Virus record (IMG/VR): IMGVR_UViG_3300047409_000150
Span: 1-20,702 of that record
Origin: a virus
Direction: 5' to 3' (one strand)
Length of the DNA: 20,702 nt
The translations under genes and the position numbers were made by a program. This document shows positions 5,924 to 14,126 of this stretch, piece after piece (within the stretch, counting starts at the first letter, position 1; each line of letters opens with the position of its first letter). Below the pieces are notes generated by a model that was not told the DNA's origin, did no database searches, and saw only the letters and a program-made list of their open reading frames with translations.

Positions 5924-7333
5924 GTGGTCGCCAGGTCTTGCCCTGGGTTACGGGGTTTGTCGCAGGGTCGCGGGCGGGTCGACGGTTTGGAGACTGTGGC
6001 GGCGCTGTTCGGTCATGGTTTGTATCCGTGGCAGTTGTCGGCGGGTCGTATGGGTCTGGCGCGACGCGGGGACCGCTGGCGTTACGCGGTGAACGTCGTG
6101 TGTGTCCCGCGCCAGTCGGGGAAAACGCGGTTCGACTTCCTGTTGTGTGTGGACCGCTGTCTCAGTCAGCCTGGCGCGCAGGTCTGGTATACGGCGCAGT
6201 CGCGGACGGACGCGGCGCTGAGGTTTCGTGAACTGGTTCGCCTGTTGCGCGGGTCGCCGCTGGTCGAAGACCGCCATAGGGGCGAACTGGGTTCGGGCGA
6301 TTTCCGGGTCAGGTCTGGTATCGGCGACGAAGAGGTCGCGTTCGCGAACGGGTCACAGCTACGAATCTTCGCGCCCGCCGAAGACAGTCTTCACGGTTCG
6401 GTCACGGACCTTGTCGTGTTGGACGAAGCCCGATTTTTTGACGCCTTGCGCGGCGACGGTCTTATGGCCGCGGCGTTACCGACGCAGGCGACCCGCGACG
6501 GTCAGGTGTGGATTACGTCGACGGCTGGCGACGCAGATTCCGGGTTCCTGTTGCGTCAGCTGGAAATCGCCAGGGCGTCGCTGACGAATTCGGGCCATGT
6601 CGGTCTATGCGAATGGGGTATCGGCGACGACACGGCGTCTGGGGACCTTCTGGCGACCGTTTGGAAGTGTCACCCCGCCGCGGGTCAGCCTGGCGGGCCG
6701 CGTCGTGAGGCGTTGTCGGTCGCCGCGGACCAGATGCCAGCCGCCCAGTTCGCCCACGAATACGGGAACCTGTGGCGCACAGCGGGCGACGCGCGTGTGT
6801 TGTCAGGTGACGCCTGGGCGGCGATTCAGGACGACAGCGCGTTACCTGACGGTCGTCCCGTGTTCGCCGCTGACGTTCCGCTAGACCGCGGCGAGTCGCC
6901 GATTGTCGCGTGTGTCGACGGGGTCTGCGAACTGGTCGACATGGTCCCGGCTGTGGGCGTCGCGCCGCGCCTGTTGGAACTAGTCGACCGCTGGGACCCG
7001 CCCGCTGTCGTCGTCGACGCCGCGGGTCCCGCTGGAACGGTCGCCGACAAACTTCGCCCAGTCTGCGACCGACTAGTCGTGTCGACGACGCGTGACATCG
7101 CCGCCGCCTGTGCGATGTTCTACGACGCGGTCGCCGCCCGAACGGTTCGTGTTCGCCCGTCGCTGGTTCTGTCACAGTCCGCGGCTGACGCCCGCAAACG
7201 ACAGGTCGGACAGTCCTGGGTTTGGTCGCGGGTCGACGGCGGTTCGCCGATTGTCGCCGCGTCGCTGGCGTTCTGGGGCTGGGACCGCGCCCGCACTATC
7301 GCCGCGAATCAACAGCAATGGGTCGCGTTCTAA
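5924..7333 (+). CDS. Terminase large subunit
   Basis: 469 residues from the GTG directly after the HNH stop. The ATPase has Walker A VPRQSGKT (61-68), Walker B DLVVLDE (162-168) and the coupling motif VWITSTAG. The C-terminal nuclease half shows Asp-bearing strands (VFAADVPLD, PAVVVDAAG). It packages DNA into the prohead and cuts concatemers. The length is normal for compact actinophage terminases. No separate small terminase was recognised upstream, so one of the zinc proteins or the HNH may serve that role, or it is absent. Leu is mostly CTG/TTG with very few CTA, unlike the early genes. Confidence 0.95.
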   Translation: MVARSCPGLRGLSQGRGRVDGLETVAALFGHGLYPWQLSAGRMGLARRGDRWRYAVNVVCVPRQSGKTRFDFLLCVDRCLSQPGAQVWYTAQSRTDAALRFRELVRLLRGSPLVEDRHRGELGSGDFRVRSGIGDEEVAFANGSQLRIFAPAEDSLHGSVTDLVVLDEARFFDALRGDGLMAAALPTQATRDGQVWITSTAGDADSGFLLRQLEIARASLTNSGHVGLCEWGIGDDTASGDLLATVWKCHPAAGQPGGPRREALSVAADQMPAAQFAHEYGNLWRTAGDARVLSGDAWAAIQDDSALPDGRPVFAADVPLDRGESPIVACVDGVCELVDMVPAVGVAPRLLELVDRWDPPAVVVDAAGPAGTVADKLRPVCDRLVVSTTRDIAAACAMFYDAVAARTVRVRPSLVLSQSAADARKRQVGQSWVWSRVDGGSPIVAASLAFWGWDRARTIAANQQQWVAF

Positions 7334-7342
7334 GGGGTCGTC

Positions 7343-8575
7343 ATGGGCTGGTTCAGTAAACGAAGCGCGCCAGGGTCGCCGATACAGTCGCCGCGGGCGA
7401 CGATTCGCACAGCGACAGACGGGCGCGACGTTCTGTTGAACACGCCTGACGGCTGGGAAGTCGATCAGCCCTGGCTGTGGTTCACGGGTCCCGCGGGCGG
7501 CGGGCTGGGTCCGTTCGGTAATCCGCTGGTCGCTAGTGACAGCGACCCGTTCGGGCTGTCGAATCAGGCGGGCGTGTCGCGTTGTACGTCGATTATCTGC
7601 GACACGATTTCGGGTCTTCCGTGGAAAGTGTTCCGCGGCGAGTACACCGAACTTCCGACGCCCGCCTGGGTTATCGACCCGCAGTCGACACGGGTAGACG
7701 GGCGAGTCGTCGACCCTGGGCAAGTGTGGGAATCGCGTCTGTCGGCGGTCGAATTCTGGGCGAACTGGATTTGTGCGGCGCTGTGGTTCGGCGACGGCTA
7801 CGTCTACGCGCCTGTTCGCGATTCGCAGGGTCAGCCACAGCCGCCGCTGTGGCAACTTCACCCCGCCGACGTGTCTATCGACGGCGGCGACTACTGGGTA
7901 GGCGATAACCGCCTGTCGCCTGGGTCTGTGATTCATCTTCGCGGGCTGTTGCCCTACTGGGACGGTCACGGACACGGGGTGATTACGACTCACGGTCCCG
8001 AACTGGCGTTAGCGGCGACTGTGCGGACGTACGCGGCGGGCGTGTTCAATTCGGGCGTTCCCGCGGGCTACCTGAAATCCATGTCGCCGACGATGACGCC
8101 CGACGACGCCGCGAAACTGAAAGCGGTTTGGCTGGCGCAGCATGGCGGCGCGAAACGGTCCATAGCGGTACTGAACGCGACGACCGAATTTCATCCGATT
8201 TCGATTAGCCCTGTTGACGCCCAGCTGACCGCGGCGCGCGAATGGTCGTTACGTGACATCGCCCTAGCGTTCGGGCTACCCGCCTACATGCTGGGCATCG
8301 CAGGCGATAACAGCACATACGCGAACGTCGAATCGCGAATGATCGAACTGAACCAGTTCACGCTGTTGCCATGGATACGCCGAATCGAAAGCGTTCTAGA
8401 TAGCGAATTTCCCGCGGGTACGTCGCTGAAAATCCGAACACAGGGACTACTGCGCGCGGACACGAAGTCGCGAAACGAAAGCTACAAGCTCGCCCTAGAT
8501 GCGGGCTGGCTGACCGTCGACGAAGTCCGCGCGCTGGAAGACCTACCGCCACTAGTGAACCAAGGGGTCGCGTAA
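7343..8575 (+). CDS. Portal protein (HK97-like)
   Basis: 410 residues, ATG preceded by AAGGGG at good spacing. It fits the phage portal family: QAGVSRCTSIICDTISGLPWKVFR, VWESRLSAVEFWANWICAAL, WQLHPADVSID, then EWSLRDIALAFGLPAYMLGI and YANVESRMIELNQFTLLPWI. The dodecamer at the capsid vertex is the DNA channel and docks the terminase and connector. Its TAA shares a base with the protease ATG. Confidence 0.95.
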   Translation: MGWFSKRSAPGSPIQSPRATIRTATDGRDVLLNTPDGWEVDQPWLWFTGPAGGGLGPFGNPLVASDSDPFGLSNQAGVSRCTSIICDTISGLPWKVFRGEYTELPTPAWVIDPQSTRVDGRVVDPGQVWESRLSAVEFWANWICAALWFGDGYVYAPVRDSQGQPQPPLWQLHPADVSIDGGDYWVGDNRLSPGSVIHLRGLLPYWDGHGHGVITTHGPELALAATVRTYAAGVFNSGVPAGYLKSMSPTMTPDDAAKLKAVWLAQHGGAKRSIAVLNATTEFHPISISPVDAQLTAAREWSLRDIALAFGLPAYMLGIAGDNSTYANVESRMIELNQFTLLPWIRRIESVLDSEFPAGTSLKIRTQGLLRADTKSRNESYKLALDAGWLTVDEVRALEDLPPLVNQGVA

Positions 8576-9135
8576 TGAGTAATTCCGAAATCGTGATGGA
8601 ACTGCGAAGGGTCGACCCGACAGAACGGGTCGTCGTCGGGGTCGTCGCACCGTACGACGAAGTGTCCTACCTGACCCCGCACATCGAAGGGGAACGGATT
8701 ATGCGCGGCGCGTTCGCGCGGTCTATCGCCCATCATCGCGGCGGGGTCCCGCTGTTGCGGAACCATTCGACCGACCGAAAGCTAGGCATGTCGACGGGCT
8801 GGGACGACACAGACGACGGGCTAGTCGGAACGTTCCAAATTAACGAAGGCGTCCACGGCGACGACCTGTTAGAAGATTGTCGAACGGGCGGGCTGGACAG
8901 TTTGTCGGTCGGGTTCCAAACGATTCAAGCGACCCGCGGCGAAGGCGGTATTCGCGAAATCCGCGAAGCGCGCCTAGTCGAAGTGTCACTAGTGGCCCTA
9001 CCCGCCTACCAGGGCGCGGCGATGCTGGCGGTCAGGTCCGCGCAGTCGCTCGACGACATTCTTGCCCCGTTCCTGAACCGTCCCGACGTGAACCTAGACC
9101 CGTTGCCAGCGATCCTGTACAGTCACGTCCGCTAG
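8575..9135 (+). CDS. Prohead maturation protease (HK97 family)
   Basis: 186 residues from ATG (TAATG overlap with the portal). The family landmarks are VVVGVVAPYDEV, RGAFARSI, LLRNHSTDRKLG (catalytic His64), LDSLSVGF (catalytic Ser111) and EVSLVALPAYQGA. It cleaves the capsid scaffold domain during head maturation. The end, RPDVNLDPLPAILYSHVR, looks like a natural C-terminus. It is closed by two adjacent TAG codons, the first being the annotated stop. Confidence 0.93.
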   Translation: MSNSEIVMELRRVDPTERVVVGVVAPYDEVSYLTPHIEGERIMRGAFARSIAHHRGGVPLLRNHSTDRKLGMSTGWDDTDDGLVGTFQINEGVHGDDLLEDCRTGGLDSLSVGFQTIQATRGEGGIREIREARLVEVSLVALPAYQGAAMLAVRSAQSLDDILAPFLNRPDVNLDPLPAILYSHVR

Positions 9136-9154
9136 TAGTTGCAAATGCAACTAC
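9135..9154. repeat. 20-bp dyad GTAGTTGCA-AA-TGCAACTAC
   Basis: Nine-base perfect inverted arms around AA, at the 3' edge of the protease gene. The central 14 bases (9138-9151) equal the copy at 5467-5480. The loop is too short for a good RNA hairpin, which favours a dimeric protein-binding site. Confidence 0.65.
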
Positions 9155-9301
9155 CCGCCTAACTGAATCCGCGGCCCGCATTAGCCCGCCCGCTGGGGAC
9201 TAGGCACCTGACGACGGTCAGCCCGCCGCCCAGACGGAAACACCTGAGGCACCCGCGTTACCGAACCCCGCTGGGGTTCCTGACGCATGGGAGAACCACA
9301 G
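9136..9301 (+). other. Protease-capsid gap with dyad, coding relic and hairpin
   Basis: No complete gene is seen here. It holds the dyad at 9135-9154, a stretch at 9204-9305 that reads as a Pro/Ala/Glu-rich peptide (APDDGQPAAQTETPEAPALP and on) with no start codon and with its TGA overlapping the capsid GTG, and a 7-bp hairpin at 9263-9279 (GAACCCC-GCT-GGGGTTC). The hairpin may affect capsid mRNA stability or translation. Confidence 0.5.
9263..9279 (+). promoter_or_regulatory. Hairpin upstream of the capsid gene
   Basis: GAACCCC and GGGGTTC pair perfectly over seven bases with a GCT loop, 22 bases before the capsid GTG. No U-run follows, so it is unlikely to be an intrinsic terminator. It may protect or punctuate the capsid message. 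Confidence 0.5.
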
Positions 9302-10480
9302 GTGAAACACGTAACACAGCTAATCGAAGAACGCGATTCGATTACCAGCGAAGTCAAGGCGTTGACGGAACGCGCCGCCGCGGAACAGTCGGACCTGACG
9401 CCCGAACAGCTGTCCTATATCGGGACACTTCAGGAACGCGCTGGGAAGATCGACGCCCAGCTAGTCGAACACTCAAAAATTCTGGATTCGCAGCGGTCCT
9501 ACGCGGACCTGTTGACGAAGCTGGAACCCCGCGAAGACCAGGCGAAGCCGGAACGTCGAAACGGGGTACAGAACGTCGAAACGCGTTCGTGGGGCGACCT
9601 GTTCGTCGAATCAGACGCGTTCAAGAACTACCGCGGGGCGGGTAGGTCACAGCCCGCGACGGTCCCTGGGCTGTTTGAAAGCCGCGCCGCGATCACGACA
9701 GGCGACGGGCTGGTCGTCCCGTACGTTTTCTCGCCTGTCGCGTACACGTACGCGACGCCGCTCATGTCGGTCGTCGGTCATATCACGACGGGGTCTAACG
9801 CTGTCGAATACGTCCGTTGGACGCCGAACCCGCAGGGCGCAGCGACAATCGTTCCTGAGGGTCAGCCGAAGCCCGAAGCGGTTATGAACGCGACGCCGAC
9901 GTCGAAGACGCTGGACACGTACGCCCACTGGAAGGGAATCACGCGCCAGGCGCTGGAAGACATTCCGCAGATTCGGTCGATTATCGAAAACCGGCTGAAG
10001 CAAGGAATCATGGTCGCGCTCGAAAACGCGGTCGCCGCCGCCCTGGCGGCTGACGCAGCGATTCCGCCCGCGACCGCCCCTGTCGGCGGGTCGCTGACAG
10101 AAGCGATTCGTGTCGGCATCGCGACTGTCCAGTCGGCTGGGTTCGCGACCCCGAACGCCGCGCTGGTCAATCCTCAGGACGCCGCGGGAATCGACATCGC
10201 GATGATGGCGGGGACCCTGAACGGGGCGAGTCTGAACGGAACCCTGTGGGGAATCAAAGTGATTCCTGTTCCTGGGCTGGCGGCGGGGACCGCGTACGTC
10301 GGCGACTTTTCCGCAGGCGTCCAAATCTTCGACCGCGGAACGACGTCGCTGTACATGACCGACAGCCACGGCGACATGTTCATTTCAAACATCGTCCTTC
10401 TGTTGGCCGAAATCCGCGCGCTGGTCGCTGTGACCGAACCCGCGGCTATCGCCGAATGTTCAGTAGCGGCTGGTCCGTAA
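9302..10480 (+). CDS. Major capsid protein (HK97 fold)
   Basis: 392 residues from the GTG at 9302. I prefer this start to the ATG at 9287 because GGGAG lies 8 bases upstream and the GTG overlaps a TGA (GTGA), the usual coupling in this genome. Residues about 1-105 are a charged coiled-coil delta domain (TQLIEERDSITSEVKALTER), removed by the protease. The HK97 core follows: GDGLVVPYVFSPVAYTYATP, VEYVRWTPN, PKPEAVMNATPTSKTLDTYA, ALVNPQDAAGID, WGIKVIPVPGLA. It forms the capsid shell. No separate scaffold gene is present, which fits the delta-domain arrangement. Confidence 0.95.
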   Translation: MKHVTQLIEERDSITSEVKALTERAAAEQSDLTPEQLSYIGTLQERAGKIDAQLVEHSKILDSQRSYADLLTKLEPREDQAKPERRNGVQNVETRSWGDLFVESDAFKNYRGAGRSQPATVPGLFESRAAITTGDGLVVPYVFSPVAYTYATPLMSVVGHITTGSNAVEYVRWTPNPQGAATIVPEGQPKPEAVMNATPTSKTLDTYAHWKGITRQALEDIPQIRSIIENRLKQGIMVALENAVAAALAADAAIPPATAPVGGSLTEAIRVGIATVQSAGFATPNAALVNPQDAAGIDIAMMAGTLNGASLNGTLWGIKVIPVPGLAAGTAYVGDFSAGVQIFDRGTTSLYMTDSHGDMFISNIVLLLAEIRALVAVTEPAAIAECSVAAGP

Positions 10481-10484
10481 CGCC

Positions 10485-10829
10485 ATGCCCGCGACCGTCG
10501 TTTCTGTGCGAATTCATCTGGGCGTCGACCCTGCGTCGACGGTCGACCAGGACGCATTAGAGGCGGCGGTCGCTGCGGCGAACGACGTCGTCGTCATGTG
10601 GCGACCTGACCTGACTACGGACCCTGGCGACGGGTCCGTGTTGCCGACGTGGCCCGCCCGTGTCGACCAGGCGGCTGTTATCGAAGCGGCGCGCCTGTAC
10701 GGGCGTCGCGGAAGTGTGCAAGGCGTCGCCGCGTTCGCCGACTTAGGCGTGTCGCTGTTACCGCGCCTAGACCCCGAAGTTCGTTCGCTGTTGGAACTGG
10801 GCGAATACCAGCGTTCGGTAGTCGCGTGA
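10485..10829 (+). CDS. Head-tail connector / adaptor protein
   Basis: 114 residues from ATG four bases after the capsid stop. It is mostly helical (STVDQDALEAAVAAANDVVV, AAVIEAARLYGRRGSVQGVA, LDPEVRSLLELGEY), matching the shape and position of HK97 gp6-like adaptors that sit under the portal. The identification rests mainly on order (capsid, adaptor, terminator, major tail) and helix pattern. Its TGA overlaps the next GTG. Confidence 0.75.
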   Translation: MPATVVSVRIHLGVDPASTVDQDALEAAVAAANDVVVMWRPDLTTDPGDGSVLPTWPARVDQAAVIEAARLYGRRGSVQGVAAFADLGVSLLPRLDPEVRSLLELGEYQRSVVA

Positions 10830-11167
10830 CGACGCCAGCGTTTGACCGCGGGTTAGAACTGGTCGACAAGTTGAAAGGCGCGGGCATTACCGCCACGGTC
10901 GACCCGCGGTCAGCGACCCCGCCGTGTGTGCTGGTTGGCCCGCCGACGAAACGGTACGACGTCGGCTGTGGATTTACCGCCGAATGGCAACTCATCGCGC
11001 TGGTCCCTGGGCCTGGGAACGCTGACGCGTTCAAAGCGCTGGACGCGCTCGAAACGGCGGTCGCCGAAGTCCTACCCGTGACACGTTCGACGCTGACCCA
11101 GTACAGCCTGACGCCCGACAATCCGTCGCTACCCGCCTACCGAATCGAATACACAGAAGGGGTCTAA
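10826..11167 (+). CDS. Tail terminator / head-tail joining protein
   Basis: 113 residues, GTG overlapping the previous stop (GTGA). The pattern is helix (ELVDKLKGAGITATVDP), strand (PCVLVGPPT), strand (FTAEWQLIALVPGPGN), helix (DAFKALDALETAVAEVLPV) and C-terminal strands. This suits the alpha/beta tail-terminator family (lambda gpU-like), which caps the tail tube and joins it to the head. Position just before the major tail gene supports this. A minor tail or connector role is the alternative. Confidence 0.7.
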   Translation: MTTPAFDRGLELVDKLKGAGITATVDPRSATPPCVLVGPPTKRYDVGCGFTAEWQLIALVPGPGNADAFKALDALETAVAEVLPVTRSTLTQYSLTPDNPSLPAYRIEYTEGV

Positions 11168-11169
11168 CC

Positions 11170-11592
11170 ATGATTACTGAGTCACGACTAAAGGACGGAA
11201 TTCTGACGCTGGGGTCCGCGCCAGGAAGCGACTTTTCGTGTCAAGTCACGAACTGCCGAATCAATTCCAGCTACGACGACGACGGCGACGCGGTCGAAAC
11301 GCTGTGCGGCGACACGATTCCGCCAGGGCGAAAACTGGGCGGGCGGGCGCTGGCTGGAACCGTCATACAGGACTGGTCTGCGGCGACGGGTTCGTTTATC
11401 GACTACTGCTGGGATAACGACCTGACCGTCGTTCCGTTCAGTTTCACGCCAGCGACAGGAACCGTGTTGACGGGCGACTGTCGTATCGAAGTGCCTAGCG
11501 AAACGTACGGCGGCGACGTGAACGTTCGCATTACGTCCGACTTTGAATTCGGGATTATCGGCGACGTCGTCCGAACGCCTGGCGACACATGA
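11170..11592 (+). CDS. Major tail tube protein
   Basis: 140 residues, with GAAGGGG upstream of the ATG giving one of the strongest ribosome sites here, as expected for an abundant protein. It is beta-rich (DFSCQVTNCRINSSYDDDGD, ETLCGDTIPPGRKLGGRALA, FIDYCWDNDLTVVPFSFTPA), like siphovirus tube subunits. Its place before the gp10-like and chaperone genes fits. Its end overlaps the next ATG. Confidence 0.85.
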   Translation: MITESRLKDGILTLGSAPGSDFSCQVTNCRINSSYDDDGDAVETLCGDTIPPGRKLGGRALAGTVIQDWSAATGSFIDYCWDNDLTVVPFSFTPATGTVLTGDCRIEVPSETYGGDVNVRITSDFEFGIIGDVVRTPGDT

Positions 11593-11975
11593 GTCAGGGC
11601 GAACTGACGATTCAGGTCGAAGGCCTAGCGGAACTGGCGCGCACGATGAAACGCGCAGGGGTCGACATCACGGAACTGAAAGACGCCCACACACGCGCCG
11701 CGCAGATAGTTGCCGACAGGGCGACCGCGCTCGCGCCGCGACGGTCGGGTCGACTGGCGGGCAACGTTCGCACAGCGAAACAGGTTCAGCGGGCGCGCAT
11801 CATGGCGGGGTCCGCGGCTGTCCCGTATGCGGGTCCTATCCACTGGGGCTGGCCCGCCCGCCATATCGAAGCGAACCCGTTCATATCGAACGCCGCCGTC
11901 GAAACCCAGGACCAGTGGCTGACCGCGTATCAGGAAGATATTCAGAAGGCGTTAGACACGGTGAGGGGTACGTAA
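11589..11975 (+). CDS. HK97 gp10-like head-tail/tail completion protein
   Basis: 128 residues (ATGA overlap). The HK97_gp10 family pattern is visible: VEGLAELARTMKRAG, RAAQIVADRATALAPRRSGRL (with the conserved AP.RSG.L), VPYAGPIHWGWPAR and ANPFISNAAVE. It acts in head-tail joining or tail assembly. In most phages it precedes the major tail gene. Here it follows, a small order change. Confidence 0.85.
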   Translation: MSQGELTIQVEGLAELARTMKRAGVDITELKDAHTRAAQIVADRATALAPRRSGRLAGNVRTAKQVQRARIMAGSAAVPYAGPIHWGWPARHIEANPFISNAAVETQDQWLTAYQEDIQKALDTVRGT

Positions 11976-12247
11976 TGGCGTGGCAAACGTTGCGCGTTCA
12001 GCTGAAAGGCGAAGACCCTGTGATCGTTCAGACGAACGCGCGTGACTGGGCGGCGGTCGCTATCGACCCGAACAGCCCGAAGGCGCTGGACATGACTTTT
12101 CGTGTCGCCCATCACGCCATGCGACGCCTGAACATGGACAACGTTCCGCGCGATTACGACGGGTTCCTAGAAGTGTTGGACGCCATTCCCGAAACGGTCG
12201 AAGACGAAGACGCGCAACTGTTGGACCCTACCCAGCCGGATCGTTAG
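11975..12247 (+). CDS. Tail assembly chaperone (G-like)
   Basis: 90 residues from ATG sharing a base with the previous TAA. The content is an N-terminal beta part (AWQTLRVQLKGEDPVIVQTN), a helix-rich middle (RDWAAVAIDPNSPKALDMTF) and an acidic end (DAIPETVEDEDAQLLDPTQP). Its place between major tail and tape measure is that of lambda gpG-type chaperones, which bind the tape measure during tail growth. The frame of the next small gene stays open under its 3' end, so a -1 slip could make a G-T fusion, although no canonical slippery heptamer is evident. Confidence 0.82.
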   Translation: MAWQTLRVQLKGEDPVIVQTNARDWAAVAIDPNSPKALDMTFRVAHHAMRRLNMDNVPRDYDGFLEVLDAIPETVEDEDAQLLDPTQPDR

Positions 12248-12258
12248 GGCATACCGCC

Positions 12259-12369
12259 GTGGCCCTAGCGATTCGCACAGGTGTACCGCCCGACGCGTGG
12301 CTAGAAGACACACGCGCCCTAGTGACCGCCGTCGAACTGTTCAACGAAATTGACCGGAAGCGACGCTAG
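12259..12369 (+). CDS. Tail assembly chaperone T-part (frameshift or separate)
   Basis: A 36-residue reading from GTG 12259 (ALAIRTGVPPDAWLEDTRAL and on), too small to stand out alone but with phage codon use and the usual T-domain look (GVPP.AWLEDTRALVTAVEL). It lies in the -1 frame relative to the gene before, and that frame has no stop back to at least 12166. In many siphoviruses this part is made only as a frameshift extension of G. A stand-alone start would have only a distant AGGG. Its TAG is two bases before the tape-measure ATG. Confidence 0.65.
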   Translation: MALAIRTGVPPDAWLEDTRALVTAVELFNEIDRKRR

Positions 12370-12371
12370 TC

Positions 12372-14126
12372 ATGGCCGCGCCCGCAACACTGAAAATCGA
12401 CATCATCGCCGACGCCACGAAGGCGTTAAAGGCGATGGGTCTGGTCGAAGACAAAGCGGGTTCGTCGAAACTGTCGGGACTGGGCAAGACAATCGCGGGC
12501 GCGCTGGGAACCGCGGCGATAGTCAGTTTCGGGAAAGCGTCCGTAACCGCCGCCCAAGAATCAGCCGTCGCGACCGCGCGACTAGACAGCGTGTTCGCGG
12601 CGATGGGCGACACGACAGGGAAAGCGTCGAAAGCGGCGCAGGATTACGCGTCGTCGCTGTCAGCGAAAATCGGCGTCGACGACGAAGCAATCATGGCGGG
12701 TCAGGCGCAGCTGGCGACGTTCGCCGCGGTATCGGACGCGACCGCCCGACAGGCTGGAATTTTCGACAGGGCGACCGCCGCGGGCGCTGACCTAGCGGCG
12801 ACGGGGTTCGGGTCTATCGAATCGAACGCGGTACAGCTGGGCAAGGCGTTACAGGACCCGACGAAAGGTCTGGCCGCGCTGGGTAAGTCGGGCGTGACGT
12901 TCACAGACGCGCAAAAAGAGTCGATTAAGGCGATGCAAAAATCGGGCGACCTACTCGGGGCGCAGAAGGTCGTACTGGGCGCGGTCGAATCACAGGTGAA
13001 GGGGACCGCCGAAGCGACCGCGACGTCGACCGCGAAAATGTCGGTCAAGTTCGGCGAACTACAAGAAACGATCGGGAACAAACTGCTACCCGTCATCGAC
13101 ACGGCTGTCGGGTTCTTCACGAAGTACATGGATCTTCTGATACCGCTGGGCGGGATCATTCTGGGTGTCGTCCTGGCTGTGAAGGCGTACGAACTTGCGT
13201 CGAATCTGGCGGCGGTCGCCCAGGGCGTGTGGAACGCCGTACAGGTCGTCTTTAACGCGGTCATGGCCGCGAACCCGATATTTCTGGTCGTTCTGGCGAT
13301 AGCCGCGCTGGTCGCTGGAATCGTCATCGCCTACAACAAAGTCGGCTGGTTCCGTGACTTTGTCGACGCCGCCTGGGACGACGTCGTAAAGGCGTTCGAC
13401 ATCTTGAAAGACGCGGCTATGGCTGTGTTCAACTGGATCAAACAGAACTGGCCGCTACTACTCGCGATTCTGACTGGCCCGTTCGGGGTCGCGGTCCTAC
13501 TCATCGTCAACAACTGGGACTCGATCAAGGCGGGCGCGACAGAAGTCTGGCAATGGGTGAAGGACAAGTTCGACGCGCTGTTGTCGTTCTTCCAAGGGCT
13601 GGGGTCGAAGGTGGGCGACGCTATCGGCGCGGTCGTCGACTGGATAAAGAAGCCGATACAAGCGGCCATAGAAATGTACGACGCGGTCAAGGGGAAGTTC
13701 GACGACCTGGTTTCGTTCCTGGGCGGTCTGGTCGACAAAATCGGCGGGGTCGTCGGGCGAATCGTCAGCGCGTTGAAAGCGCCGATCAACGCGTTTATCG
13801 ACGGCTGGAACAACCTCAGTTTTTCGGTCGGCGGCGGGTCCGTGTTCGGAATCGACATACCGAAAATCTCAGTCGATACGCCGAACATTCCGCGTCTCGC
13901 CCAGGGCGGAACCGTCCTGCGAACAGGTCTAGCCCTAGTCCACGCGGGCGAACAGTTCAGCGGGGTAGGAAAAACGTTCGGCGCGCAGACCGTGATAAAT
14001 CTTCACGTCACGACGACGGGTCTGGGCGCAGACTCGCCGCAGATACAGCGGGCGGTCGTCAACGCGATACGCGGTCACGTCGGGCGTAACGGGCCGCTCG
14101 ACTTCGCTGTCAGAACGGGGTCCTAG
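12372..14126 (+). CDS. Tail tape measure protein
   Basis: 584 residues, the largest protein of the genome. The N-terminal 240 residues are Ala/Lys/Ser-rich helices. A central hydrophobic zone has several transmembrane-like stretches (LLIPLGGIILGVVLAVKAYE, IFLVVLAIAALVAGIVIAY, LLLAILTGPFGVAVLLIV). Trp-spaced repeats follow (WNWIKQNW, WQWVKDKFDALLSFFQGLG, VVDWIKKP). Such proteins set tail length and move through the membrane at injection. At about 1.5 angstrom per residue, the general rule, the tail would be roughly 85-90 nm. No peptidase or muralytic domain is evident, which is worth comparing with the separate early lysozyme-like gene. Confidence 0.93.
   Translation: MAAPATLKIDIIADATKALKAMGLVEDKAGSSKLSGLGKTIAGALGTAAIVSFGKASVTAAQESAVATARLDSVFAAMGDTTGKASKAAQDYASSLSAKIGVDDEAIMAGQAQLATFAAVSDATARQAGIFDRATAAGADLAATGFGSIESNAVQLGKALQDPTKGLAALGKSGVTFTDAQKESIKAMQKSGDLLGAQKVVLGAVESQVKGTAEATATSTAKMSVKFGELQETIGNKLLPVIDTAVGFFTKYMDLLIPLGGIILGVVLAVKAYELASNLAAVAQGVWNAVQVVFNAVMAANPIFLVVLAIAALVAGIVIAYNKVGWFRDFVDAAWDDVVKAFDILKDAAMAVFNWIKQNWPLLLAILTGPFGVAVLLIVNNWDSIKAGATEVWQWVKDKFDALLSFFQGLGSKVGDAIGAVVDWIKKPIQAAIEMYDAVKGKFDDLVSFLGGLVDKIGGVVGRIVSALKAPINAFIDGWNNLSFSVGGGSVFGIDIPKISVDTPNIPRLAQGGTVLRTGLALVHAGEQFSGVGKTFGAQTVINLHVTTTGLGADSPQIQRAVVNAIRGHVGRNGPLDFAVRTGS

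Noticed and set aside
5850-5930. cos site between HNH and terminase
   Set aside because: The place is right and the sequence is C-rich with spaced AAACCC/GGGTTT arms, but no cohesive-end pattern can be recognised without mapped ends.
6513-7993. Long open frames on the minus strand opposite terminase and portal (220 and 273 codons)
   Set aside because: They lie opposite clearly identified genes, are extremely Arg-rich, have no family pattern, and arise from the high-GC codon bias of the sense strand.
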